Part shown: in pieces, positions 19,801 through 26,894 of the stretch
Numbering within the stretch: position 1 is the first letter of the stretch
Layout: every line of letters starts with the position of its first letter
The notes under the pieces: model-generated
What the model was told of the DNA's origin: nothing
Seen by the model: the letters and a program-made list of their open reading frames with translations, nothing else
The model's database searches: none
Assembly: GCF_015158295.1 (NCBI RefSeq)
Contig: NZ_JACDXV010000001.1
Location: 124,001 to 188,000 of the forward strand
Origin: Devosia faecipullorum
Lineage (GTDB): Bacteria; Pseudomonadota; Alphaproteobacteria; Rhizobiales; Devosiaceae
Length of the DNA: 64,000 nucleotides
Direction of reading: 5' to 3'
Position numbers and translations under genes: made by a program

Positions 19801-20325
19801 GTGCAGCGCTGGAGCGATTTTGAGCGGGCGGTAAAGGATGGCGCGGGGGCAGGGCGGCTGGCCGGCACGATCTCATCGCGTAACGACCGGCGAACGCGAA
19901 AAGGCACGCCGATGATGATCCTGACCCTGTCCGATCAGAGCGGCACCTTTGAATGCATCGCTTTCTCCGAACAGATCAACGAATTCGGTGCGATTTTGCA
20001 GCCTGGCAATTCGGTGATCTTGCAGGTGGGCGCCGACGAGCGCGCGGAGGGCATCAGCCTGCGCCTGATTTCCGCCGAAGCCATCGAGGGATTGGCCGAG
20101 CGGGTCGATCGGCAATTGACCATTTTCATGTCCGACGCCAAGGCTCTCGGCCCGACAAGCATGCAATTGCGGCGTGGCAGCAATGGTCGCGTGAATTTTG
20201 TGGTCATTCGCGATGGCGGGGCGCGGGAATATGAGATCGAGCTGCCCGGAAAATACAATGTCACCGATGAAGTTGCCGGTGGCATCAAGGCGCTGGACGG
20301 TGTGATGGACGTGCGATTCGCTTAA
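16870..20325 (+). CDS. dnaE: DNA polymerase III subunit alpha
   Basis: Replicative polymerase catalytic subunit, 1151 residues. The ATG at 16870 is preferred over the ATG at 16864 because AAGGAG (16858-16863) is then six bases away instead of touching the start. The N-terminal PHP domain begins FIHLHVHSAFSLLEGAL. The polymerase active site carries GPGRGSGAGSLVAY and the acidic motif MPDFDIDFCQDRRE near residues 414-427. The helix-hairpin-helix, OB-fold and C-terminal parts follow. Full length and the PHP domain fit the main DnaE and not the SOS polymerase DnaE2. A LexA-controlled mini-gene lies directly upstream. Confidence 0.96.
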   Translation: MRGPGFIHLHVHSAFSLLEGALQLETILKLATEDAQPALGIADTNNLFGALEFSEKATKKGIQPLIGVELAVDFAAAEERLSERGHIAWAGKSSVVLMAQSERGFSNLSQLVSRAYLEGEDGLARASLGWLSRESLDGIICLSGGPEGAIDMAFAHGQDANAVRRLDLLTDFFGDRFYIELQRHGRAMEAGVEPRLIDYAYRKGIPLVATNEPFFKTEKEFEAHDALLAIAGSSVLAQTERRKLSDQYYFKTRAEMAELFSDLPEALESTVEIARRISYRPRTRGPILPKFAAGSHDSEDEVVAAEAEALRRIAVDGLDARLKIVGIAPGKTEAEYRERLDFELGIIEKMKFPGYFLIVADFIQWAKAHDIPVGPGRGSGAGSLVAYATTITDLDPLRYNLLFERFLNPERVSMPDFDIDFCQDRREEVIRYVQDKYGSSQVAQIITFGTLQARAVLRDVGRVLQMPYGQVDRICKLVPANPADPWSIERTMKEVPQFRQMAEEDETVSQLVEIGQALEGLYRHASTHAAGIVIGDRPLQQLLPLYRDPRSDMPVTQYNLKWVEPAGLVKFDFLGLKTLTTIRYAVDMAKNRGVELDIDAIPIEDAATYKLYARGDTYGIFQFESAGMRRALMELKPDRIEDLIAMNALYRPGPMDNIPSFINRKHGTEKVVYPHPALSEVLDETYGIIVYQEQVMQIAQLLSGYSLGEADMLRRAMGKKIKAEMDAQRVRFRDGSGPQGVSEALADEIFDLLAKFANYGFNKSHAAAYAWVSYQTAYLKEHFPHEFYAASMTLDMAQTDKLSDFRREAGKKGIEVVPPCVNQSEVVFSVKQDRIHYGLSAVKGVGRAMAEHIVEVRGDTPFKDLGDFARRVDPRVLNKRTLETLVNAGAFDGLAPRREVAFAAVETIIGTAQALTADRSSGQVSMFDSVEEEPFRLPTSVPVWNSTERADRELSAIGFHLSAHPLDAYADLFEKVRVQRWSDFERAVKDGAGAGRLAGTISSRNDRRTRKGTPMMILTLSDQSGTFECIAFSEQINEFGAILQPGNSVILQVGADERAEGISLRLISAEAIEGLAERVDRQLTIFMSDAKALGPTSMQLRRGSNGRVNFVVIRDGGAREYEIELPGKYNVTDEVAGGIKALDGVMDVRFA

Positions 20326-20373
20326 ATTGGCCGTCTTGCGCCGGAGTGGAAGGCGACCAGCCCTGCATGTGGC

Positions 20374-20402
20374 TTGCGCATCCGGCATGCTTGGCTTATA
20401 GC
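20374..20402 (+). promoter_or_regulatory. Candidate promoter for rpsB-tsf
   Basis: TTGCGC (20374-20379) and TATAGC (20397-20402) are separated by exactly 17 bases, followed by a GC-rich stretch as in growth-regulated promoters. The leader before rpsB would be about 125 bases and contains a small hairpin, TCCGATA (20412-20418) with TATCGGA (20422-20428). E. coli rpsB has an autoregulated leader; whether this one is comparable is not known. Confidence 0.45.
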
Positions 20403-20535
20403 AGCCCCGCGTCCGATATCGTATCGGATGTGATCACACACACGAAGCAGGCTTTCCTTGAGGGAAATCCATCCGGTGGCGGTTCTCCGCTGCAAGGCTT
20501 CGTGGAGGCATCAACCGGTTAAGGAGCAGCCCATC

Positions 20536-21309
20536 ATGGCACTGCCAGAATTCTCCATGCGTCAGCTTCTCGAAGCTGGCGTTCACTTCGGTCACCAGAA
20601 GCATCGCTGGAACCCGAAGATGGAACGCTATATTTTCGGCGTTCGCAACGACATCCACATTCTCGACCTCAGCCAGACCGTGCCGGCTTTGAGCCGCGCC
20701 CTGCAGCTGGTCAGCGACACCGTTGCCGATGGCGGCCGCGTGCTGTTCGTCGGCACCAAGCGCCAGGCCGCGCCGCTCGTTGCGGAAGCCGCCAAGCAGT
20801 CGGCCCAGTATTATGTCAATTCCCGTTGGCTCGGCGGTACGCTGACCAATTGGCAGACCATCTCCAATTCCATCGCTCGCCTGCGCGAGCTGGAATCGAT
20901 GAGCGAAGCCGATCTGGCCCTGCGCACCAAGAAAGAGCGCCTGATGATGTCCCGCGAGCAGGAGCGTCTTGAGCGCGACCTGGGCGGCATCAAGGACATG
21001 GGCAATGTGCCGAGCCTGTTGTTCGTGATCGACACCAACAAGGAAGCCAACGCCATCAAGGAAGCCCGTCGTCTGGGCATTCCGGTCGTTGCCATTGTTG
21101 ATACCAATTGCGATCCTGACACCGTTGATTACGCCATTCCGGGCAATGACGACGCCAGCCGCGCTCTCGAGCTTTATGTTTCGCTGATCTCGCGCGCTGC
21201 CATTGACGGCATTGGTCGTTCCTCGAGCGCCCTTGGCGCCGATCTCGGCTCGTCGTCCGAAGCGCCGGCTGAAGACCTGCCGGCCGAAGACGAAGCCGCT
21301 GCCAACTAA
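20536..21309 (+). CDS. rpsB: 30S ribosomal protein S2
   Basis: Structural protein of the small ribosomal subunit. The ATG at 20536 has AAGGAG ten bases upstream (20521-20526) and gives the family start [20 protein letters not shown]; an earlier in-frame start adds 26 unrelated residues. The core shows [39 protein letters not shown] and [16 protein letters not shown]. The 257-residue product ends in an acidic Ala/Glu/Asp-rich tail. It is followed by tsf as in most bacteria. Confidence 0.98.
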   Translation: MALPEFSMRQLLEAGVHFGHQKHRWNPKMERYIFGVRNDIHILDLSQTVPALSRALQLVSDTVADGGRVLFVGTKRQAAPLVAEAAKQSAQYYVNSRWLGGTLTNWQTISNSIARLRELESMSEADLALRTKKERLMMSREQERLERDLGGIKDMGNVPSLLFVIDTNKEANAIKEARRLGIPVVAIVDTNCDPDTVDYAIPGNDDASRALELYVSLISRAAIDGIGRSSSALGADLGSSSEAPAEDLPAEDEAAAN

Positions 21310-21333
21310 GCGTCTTATTGACGCGCTTTCGAT

Positions 21334-21358
21334 GGGAAAGGCGGTCTCCGCCTTTCCC
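21334..21358 (+). terminator. Strong hairpin between rpsB and tsf
   Basis: Perfect 11-bp stem, GGGAAAGGCGG (21334-21344) and CCGCCTTTCCC (21348-21358), with a three-base loop. No T-run follows, so it is more likely an attenuator or processing/stability element than a complete terminator. It would set rpsB:tsf stoichiometry. Confidence 0.5.
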
Positions 21359-21402
21359 GAAGGCGTTTAAGGCCCGGATTTGGGCTGAATCCTGAGAACA
21401 AT

Positions 21403-21420
21403 GCCCCTGACATCAGGGGC
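21403..21420 (+). promoter_or_regulatory. Hairpin just before the tsf ribosome-binding site
   Basis: Inverted repeat GCCCCTGA (21403-21410) and TCAGGGGC (21413-21420) with a two-base spacer, ending five bases before the AGAGG that serves tsf. It may influence tsf translation; no T-run is present. Confidence 0.4.
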
Positions 21421-21438
21421 CGCCAAGAGGTGAACCCC

Positions 21439-22365
21439 ATGGAAATCACTGCCGCAATGGTCAAGCAGCTCCGCGACTCGACGGGTGTCGGGATGATGGA
21501 CTGCAAGAAGGCCCTGGCCGAAACCAATGGCGACATGGAAGCCGCAATCGACTGGCTGCGCACGCGCGGCCTCGCGAAGGCCGCCAAGAAAGCCGACCGC
21601 GTCGCCGCCGAGGGTCTCGTCGGTGTCGTCACCGCTGGAACCAAGGCTGCCGCGGTTGAAGTGAACTCGGAAACCGACTTCGTGGCCCGTAACGAACAGT
21701 TCCAGGGCATTGTCAGTGCCGTCGCCAAGCTGGCGCTCGACGCCGACGGCGATGTCGTCAAGCTCGGCGAAATGCCGTTCCCCGGCACCGGCCATTCCGT
21801 TTCGGCAGAACTGACCGAAGCCATCTCCAAGATCGGCGAGAACATGAATCTGCGTCGTACGCAGACGGTGGAAGTGTCTGATGGCGTGGTTGAAAGCTAT
21901 ATCCACAACGCGGTGAAGCCGGGCCTCGGCAAGATCGGTATTCTGGTTGCTCTGGAATCGACCGGCGACAAGGCCGCCTTGTCCGCGCTGGGCAAGCAGC
22001 TTGCCATGCATATCGCCGCAGCCCAGCCCCAGGCAATCTCACCCGAAGAACTTGATCAGGACATTGTTGCCCGCGAGCGCGCCATCATCCTTGAGCAGGT
22101 CAAGGAAAGCGGCAAGCCAGCCGACATCGCCGAGAAAATGGTCGATGGTCGCATGCGCAAGTATTTCGAGGAAGTCACCCTGCTCAGCCAGGTCTTCGTG
22201 ATCGACGGCGAAACCAAGGTTTCCGACGCCATCAAGAATGCTGAGAAGGATGCCGGCGCTCCGATCAAGCTGACTAAGTTCGTGCGCTTTGCGCTCGGCG
22301 AGGGCATCGAGAAGGCCGAGACCGACTTTGCCGCTGAAGTCGCGGCCACTGCTGGCGTGAAATAA
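21439..22365 (+). CDS. tsf: Elongation factor Ts
   Basis: Guanine-nucleotide exchange factor for EF-Tu. The ATG at 21439 ([26 protein letters not shown]) is the family start; a GTG nine bases earlier is possible but adds nothing conserved. The UBA-like N-terminal domain is followed by [14 protein letters not shown] near residues 75-88 and the dimerisation/EF-Tu core, and the C-terminal segment contains KKYFEE-like [13 protein letters not shown]. The length of 308 residues is normal. Confidence 0.98.
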   Translation: MEITAAMVKQLRDSTGVGMMDCKKALAETNGDMEAAIDWLRTRGLAKAAKKADRVAAEGLVGVVTAGTKAAAVEVNSETDFVARNEQFQGIVSAVAKLALDADGDVVKLGEMPFPGTGHSVSAELTEAISKIGENMNLRRTQTVEVSDGVVESYIHNAVKPGLGKIGILVALESTGDKAALSALGKQLAMHIAAAQPQAISPEELDQDIVARERAIILEQVKESGKPADIAEKMVDGRMRKYFEEVTLLSQVFVIDGETKVSDAIKNAEKDAGAPIKLTKFVRFALGEGIEKAETDFAAEVAATAGVK

Positions 22366-22379
22366 GCCGAATATTTACC

Positions 22380-22401
22380 AGGCGGGCCCTTGGGCCCGCC
22401 T
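22380..22401 (+). terminator. Hairpin terminator after tsf
   Basis: Perfect 10-bp inverted repeat AGGCGGGCCC (22380-22389) and GGGCCCGCCT (22392-22401) around TT, starting 14 bases after the tsf stop. The following GTTGCTCTCC is only weakly T-rich. A second palindrome, CCGCCAATTGGCGG, follows at 22410-22423, before GCCTTTTC. Confidence 0.65.
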
Positions 22402-22549
22402 GTTGCTCTCCGCCAATTGGCGGATCGAGCCTTTTCAGTCCGTTCATTTCTGAACCAACTTCGCCTTCTTTCCATGGCTATTTTGCCATAGGGTCATTCA
22501 GGTCTGCCGGATTCGGCGGTCTCCTATTTTGTGAACACGAGGTCCATTC

Positions 22550-23278
22550 ATGTCGTCTGCCTATAAGCGCATATTGCTCAAGGTTTCGGGCGAGGCGCTG
22601 GCGGGAGACAATTCTTTCGGCATCGAGCCGCCATTCCTGCAAGGGATCGCCGCTCAGATCGCCGACGTTGCGCGTAGCGGCACGCAGGTGGCCATCGTGG
22701 TTGGCGGCGGCAATATCTTCCGCGGCATGGCGGGAGCGGCCGACGGCACCGATCGGGTGACCGCCGACCTTATGGGCATGCTTGGCACCATGATCAACGC
22801 GCTGGCGCTCAGCAATGCCATTTCCCGGCAGGGCGTGAAGTCCAAGCCGTTCAGCGCCGCCACCATGCCTTCGGTCGCCGACACCTTTACTGCGCGCGAC
22901 GCCAAGCTGGCGCTCGAGGAGGGATTCGTTGTGGTGCTGGGCGGTGGCACGGGCAATCCGTTCTTCACCACCGACACCGCATCCACATTGCGCGCAATCG
23001 AGCTGGAATGCGACGTCGTGCTCAAGGGCACCAAGGTTGATGGTGTTTATTCCGCGGATCCAATGAAGGATCCGAATGCGACCCGCTATAGCCAGATCAG
23101 CTATGACGAAGTGATTGGCAAGAATCTGAAGGTGATGGATACGGCGGCTTTCGCACTTGCCCGCGACAATGCCATGCCGATAATCGTATATGCCTTGGAC
23201 GATGCGGCGGGGCTGGCGGGCGTTTTGGAGGGCAGGGGCCGTTCAACGCGTGTGGGCCAGCCGCTCGACAACGAATAA
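22550..23278 (+). CDS. pyrH: Uridylate kinase
   Basis: Phosphorylates UMP to UDP in pyrimidine synthesis; homohexameric amino-acid-kinase-fold enzyme. The 242-residue product begins MSSAYKRILLKVSGEALAGD, with the Lys-rich ATP site. Further landmarks are VVGGGNIFRG, DLMGMLGTMINALAL and VVLGGGTGNPFFTTDTAS; DGVYSADP lies near residue 163. The 184-base gap after tsf holds hairpins but no gene. It heads a pyrH-frr-uppS-cdsA-rseP cluster typical of many bacteria. Confidence 0.98.
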   Translation: MSSAYKRILLKVSGEALAGDNSFGIEPPFLQGIAAQIADVARSGTQVAIVVGGGNIFRGMAGAADGTDRVTADLMGMLGTMINALALSNAISRQGVKSKPFSAATMPSVADTFTARDAKLALEEGFVVVLGGGTGNPFFTTDTASTLRAIELECDVVLKGTKVDGVYSADPMKDPNATRYSQISYDEVIGKNLKVMDTAAFALARDNAMPIIVYALDDAAGLAGVLEGRGRSTRVGQPLDNE

Positions 23279-23374
23279 TAATTCTTTTGACGGGACATTG
23301 AACCCGTCGGGGACATGTAAAGCTGACAACCGAGGCCTTGCCCGGAAACGTCAGGGACTGGAAGGACGAAAGCC

Positions 23375-23932
23375 ATGGCCAGCTATGATCTGAACGATCT
23401 CAAGACACGCATGCAGAAAACCATTGCGTCGCTCAAGGACGAACTGAGCGGCCTGCGGACCGGCCGCGCCAGCGCCAGCCTGCTGGAGCCGGTGACTGTT
23501 GATGCCTACGGTTCGCGCACGCCGCTCAATCAGGTAGCCACGGTCACAGTTCCCGAGCCGCGCATGTTGTCGGTGCAGGTTTGGGACCGCTCGCTGGCCA
23601 ATGCGGTCGAGAAGGCTATTCGTGACAGCGGGCTCGGTCTCAATCCGATGGGCGAGGGACAGGTGATCCGCGTGCCGTTGCCCGAACTCAATGAGCAGCG
23701 CCGCAAAGAACTGGTCAAGGTTGCCCACAATTACGCCGAACAGGCCCGTGTTGCCGTGCGCCACATCCGGCGCGATGGCATGGACGCCTTGAAAAAGTCC
23801 GAGAAGGACGGCGACATGAGCCAGGACGACGCCAAGAAGCAGTCGGATCTGGTGCAAAAGGCGACGGACGACGCTGTTTCCGAGATCGACAACATCGTGG
23901 CAAGCAAGGAACAGGAGATCATGCAGGTCTGA
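23375..23932 (+). CDS. frr: Ribosome-recycling factor
   Basis: Splits post-termination ribosomes together with EF-G. The 185-residue product has the tRNA-like L shape signature: helix segments [20 protein letters not shown] (residues about 20-39) and, near the C-terminus, [13 protein letters not shown] followed by a charged helix. GGAAGGACGAAAGCC precedes the ATG, giving a good ribosome-binding site. A small hairpin (GACGGG 23289-23294, CCCGTC 23303-23308) lies in the gap after pyrH. Confidence 0.98.
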   Translation: MASYDLNDLKTRMQKTIASLKDELSGLRTGRASASLLEPVTVDAYGSRTPLNQVATVTVPEPRMLSVQVWDRSLANAVEKAIRDSGLGLNPMGEGQVIRVPLPELNEQRRKELVKVAHNYAEQARVAVRHIRRDGMDALKKSEKDGDMSQDDAKKQSDLVQKATDDAVSEIDNIVASKEQEIMQV

Positions 23933-23965
23933 CCGGCCCGCTGATCCCGCGCCGGGAGGGCGTCG

Positions 23966-24718
23966 ATGGCAGGGGAACCCGCCGCGAGTTTGAAATCGGA
24001 AGCTGGGCCGGGATTGCGCATTCCGGTCCATCTCGGCGTGATCATGGACGGCAATGGCCGTTGGGCCAAGCAGCGTGGGAAGCGGCGGACCGAAGGCCAT
24101 GTCGAAGGCGTCAAGGCGCTGCGCGGCCTGGTCGAAAACTGCATCAATTACGGCGTTTCCTATTTGACGGTCTTCAGTTTCTCGTCAGAGAACTGGACCA
24201 GGCCGCCGGATGAAATCTCATTCATTTTCAGTCTTTTGAGACGGTTTGTTGCATCGGATTTGCAGCGATTGATCCGCAACAACGTCAAGGTGCGCATCAT
24301 TGGTGCTCGTGCAGGGCTCGAACCGTCTCTCCTGCGACTGATCGACGACGTCGAAGCCAAGACCGCACGCAACACTGGCCTGACGCTGATCGTCGCCTTC
24401 AACTATGGCGGCAAGGCCGAGATCGTCGCCGCGGCACGGCATCTGGCGCGTGAGGCCGCTGCTGGGCGTCTTGACCCTGAGGCGATTGACGAAGCAAGCG
24501 TCGCCGACGCCCTGACCACGGCGGGAATGCCCGATCCAGACGTCATTATTCGTACCAGCGGCGAGCAACGGCTATCCAACTTCCTGCTCTGGCAAGCGGC
24601 CTATTCTGAATTCGTCTTTGTCGATGAGAATTGGCCGGATTTTGACGAGGCCAGTTTCGTTAGGGTTCTGGAAATATACACCACGCGCGACAGGCGCTTT
24701 GGCGGCATAGGAGTTTAG
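23966..24718 (+). CDS. uppS: Isoprenyl transferase (undecaprenyl diphosphate synthase)
   Basis: cis-Prenyltransferase that makes the C55 lipid carrier for cell-wall and polysaccharide synthesis. The catalytic Asp28 lies in HLGVIMDGNGRWAK, followed by the FPP-binding FSSENWTRP and the C-terminal IRTSGEQRLSNFLLWQAAYSE. The 250-residue length is normal, and GGGAGGG upstream supports the ATG. It is followed after 5 bases by cdsA. Confidence 0.97.
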   Translation: MAGEPAASLKSEAGPGLRIPVHLGVIMDGNGRWAKQRGKRRTEGHVEGVKALRGLVENCINYGVSYLTVFSFSSENWTRPPDEISFIFSLLRRFVASDLQRLIRNNVKVRIIGARAGLEPSLLRLIDDVEAKTARNTGLTLIVAFNYGGKAEIVAAARHLAREAAAGRLDPEAIDEASVADALTTAGMPDPDVIIRTSGEQRLSNFLLWQAAYSEFVFVDENWPDFDEASFVRVLEIYTTRDRRFGGIGV

Positions 24719-24723
24719 GCGTC

Positions 24724-25584
24724 TTGGGCGAATCTGGCGGTCCCGTTTCTGATCCGAAAGCGTCCGGCCGTCGTTCCTGGTCCGATGTCGGTCCGCGCTT
24801 CGCGTCTGCGATAGTGTTGATCGCGTTGACGGCAACTGCGCTCTATATCGGCAGCTATCTGTTCGCAGCTGTAGTGGGTGCGGTCTATGGCGGAGCCTAC
24901 CGCGAGTGGGAGGCCATGGTCTCCCGCGCACCGCTCACGCCCATGGGCATGGTCCTGGTTGGACTGGTGGCCCTGTCGGGGCTGGTCTATCCACTTCTGG
25001 GAATCATCGCGTCACTGGCGGCCATCCTCTTGGCCTGTCTTCTGGCTCTGACGATGGGGCGCGAGGGCCTGACCTGGCGGATCGGCGGGCTGGTGCTGTT
25101 TGGTCTGCTGATTGTTTCGGCGCTGGCCATGCGGGGCGAGGGGGACCTGGGTATCTGGGCCGGGGTCTATCTCGGAACCGTGGTGTGGATGACCGACTCG
25201 GCCGCGTTCTTTACCGGACGTCAGATCGGCGGTGAAAAGCTGGCGCCAGATATTTCTCCGTCCAAGACCTGGTCAGGCGCGCTGGGCGGCCTTGCACTCG
25301 GAACGGGGGCGGGACTGATTGTGTGGATGTTTGTCACTGATTCTCCGATCTGGATCGGTGTTCTTCTGTCGGCTGCCATCAGCATTCTGGGCCAGTCCGG
25401 CGATCTCGCGGAAAGCGCCATCAAGCGCTATTTTCGCATCAAGGACAGCGGCGACATCATTCCCGGCCATGGCGGGCTGATGGATCGCCTGGACAGTCTC
25501 ACATTCGGCGTTTTCTTCGTGGTTATCCTGGGCGGTCTGCATGCGGGATTCGGCGCCGTGGCGGAAGGTCTGCTTTATTGGTAA
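24724..25584 (+). CDS. cdsA: Phosphatidate cytidylyltransferase
   Basis: Makes CDP-diacylglycerol, the precursor of all membrane phospholipids. The likely start is TTG at 24724 with AGGAG ten bases upstream (24709-24713); no in-frame ATG precedes the first helix. The 286-residue protein has about eight helices and the family signature SAIKRYFRIKDSGDIIPGHG with GGLMDRLDS near residues 230-260. In many relatives dxr lies between cdsA and rseP; here rseP follows directly after 30 bases. Confidence 0.95.
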   Translation: MGESGGPVSDPKASGRRSWSDVGPRFASAIVLIALTATALYIGSYLFAAVVGAVYGGAYREWEAMVSRAPLTPMGMVLVGLVALSGLVYPLLGIIASLAAILLACLLALTMGREGLTWRIGGLVLFGLLIVSALAMRGEGDLGIWAGVYLGTVVWMTDSAAFFTGRQIGGEKLAPDISPSKTWSGALGGLALGTGAGLIVWMFVTDSPIWIGVLLSAAISILGQSGDLAESAIKRYFRIKDSGDIIPGHGGLMDRLDSLTFGVFFVVILGGLHAGFGAVAEGLLYW

Positions 25585-25614
25585 CGCCCGGCCGGTGTTG
25601 TATTTGGAAGATTC

Positions 25615-26751
25615 ATGTTGGATTTCGTCTTCTGGCTCCTGTCCTACGCCGTGCCTTTCCTGGTGGTCCTCACTGTGATCGTGTTCGTTCACGAGATGGG
25701 GCATTACCTTGTCGCGCGCTGGAACGGGGTGGCGATCCAGACCTTTTCCGTCGGTTTCGGACGTGAGTTGATCGGTTGGAACGACCGCCATGGTACGCGC
25801 TGGCGCATCTCGGCCATTCCCCTGGGCGGCTATGTTCGGTTCCTGGGTGACATGAACGAAGCGAGCCTGCCGGACCCCGAGATTGCCTCGAAAATCGACC
25901 CAGCCTTGGCCCCGAGCCTGTTCGTCAACAAGTCAGTGTGGCAGCGCATCGCTGTCGTTGCCGCAGGCCCGATCGCCAATCTCCTGCTGACATTTTTCGT
26001 GCTCTACGCGCTTTTGCTTGGTTATGGGCGCTACACGATACCGCCCGTGATCGGTGAGGTCGTGGCCGGCTCCGTGGCGGAGGCGGCGGGTTTCGAGGCG
26101 GGAGACCATGTGGTGGCCGTCGATGGTTACGCCGTTCACGGTTTTGAGGATTTTCAACGCTATGTGGCCACCAGTCCGGAGCGGGAAGTGGCGGTCGAGA
26201 TCGAGCGCGCCGGAGGCGCGTTGACGTTGAAATTGATTCCCGAAGCCGTGCAGATTGAAGATCGCTTTGGAAACAATCAACGAATCGGACGCATCGGCGT
26301 AACCCGCAATATTGAGGAAACCGACATCGTGCTCTATCGGCCTGGGCCGGTGGAGGCGGTCGGCATGACGGTCGAAGAAATCCGTTTCATTATCCAGCGT
26401 ACAGCGGCTTTTATTGGGGATTTTTTTGTCGGGCGAGGGGATGTCGAGCAATTGGGCGGGCCGGTCAAGGTTGCCAAGGTGTCCGGCGAAGTCGCAACGC
26501 TGGGCATTGTGGCGTTGATCAATCTGATGGCGCTGCTTTCGCTCAATATCGGCATCTTCAATCTTCTGCCCATCCCCATGCTGGATGGCGGACATCTGCT
26601 CTATTACCTCGCCGAAGCGGTGCGCGGTCGGCCGCTCAGCATGCGTGTCCAGGAGATTGGATTTCGCTTTGGATTTGCGCTTGTGATGGCGCTGATGGTA
26701 TTTACCCTGTTCAACGATACCATATTCGCTTACTTCGGAATTCTCCGCTAA
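25615..26751 (+). CDS. rseP: RIP metalloprotease RseP
   Basis: Site-2 intramembrane zinc protease that cleaves anti-sigma factors and remnant signal peptides. The zinc-binding HEMGH is at residues 26-30 in the first helix, and a PDZ domain lies around residues 135-200 (VAEAAGFEAGDHVVAVDG). The second metal motif is NLLPIPMLDGGHLLYY near residue 320. Length is 378 residues with only one clear PDZ, shorter than the two-PDZ E. coli protein, as is usual in alphaproteobacteria. It precedes bamA. Confidence 0.96.
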   Translation: MLDFVFWLLSYAVPFLVVLTVIVFVHEMGHYLVARWNGVAIQTFSVGFGRELIGWNDRHGTRWRISAIPLGGYVRFLGDMNEASLPDPEIASKIDPALAPSLFVNKSVWQRIAVVAAGPIANLLLTFFVLYALLLGYGRYTIPPVIGEVVAGSVAEAAGFEAGDHVVAVDGYAVHGFEDFQRYVATSPEREVAVEIERAGGALTLKLIPEAVQIEDRFGNNQRIGRIGVTRNIEETDIVLYRPGPVEAVGMTVEEIRFIIQRTAAFIGDFFVGRGDVEQLGGPVKVAKVSGEVATLGIVALINLMALLSLNIGIFNLLPIPMLDGGHLLYYLAEAVRGRPLSMRVQEIGFRFGFALVMALMVFTLFNDTIFAYFGILR

Positions 26752-26894
26752 CCCCTTGTTAACCTTGGTTCGCAAGGTGTTGCACGAATACAAGGGCGCC
26801 AATGAATTGCTAACTGCAAGGCAAGTGGCGACTTGTTCCTGGTTAAAAAAACAGTAAAACACTCCAATGGAGTTAGCTTGGGGGAGCGCTGTGC

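Noticed and set aside
16870..20325. Interpretation of dnaE as the SOS error-prone polymerase dnaE2
   Set aside because: Length of 1151 residues, intact PHP domain start and absence of imuA/imuB neighbours fit the replicative DnaE; the LexA box serves the small gene upstream.
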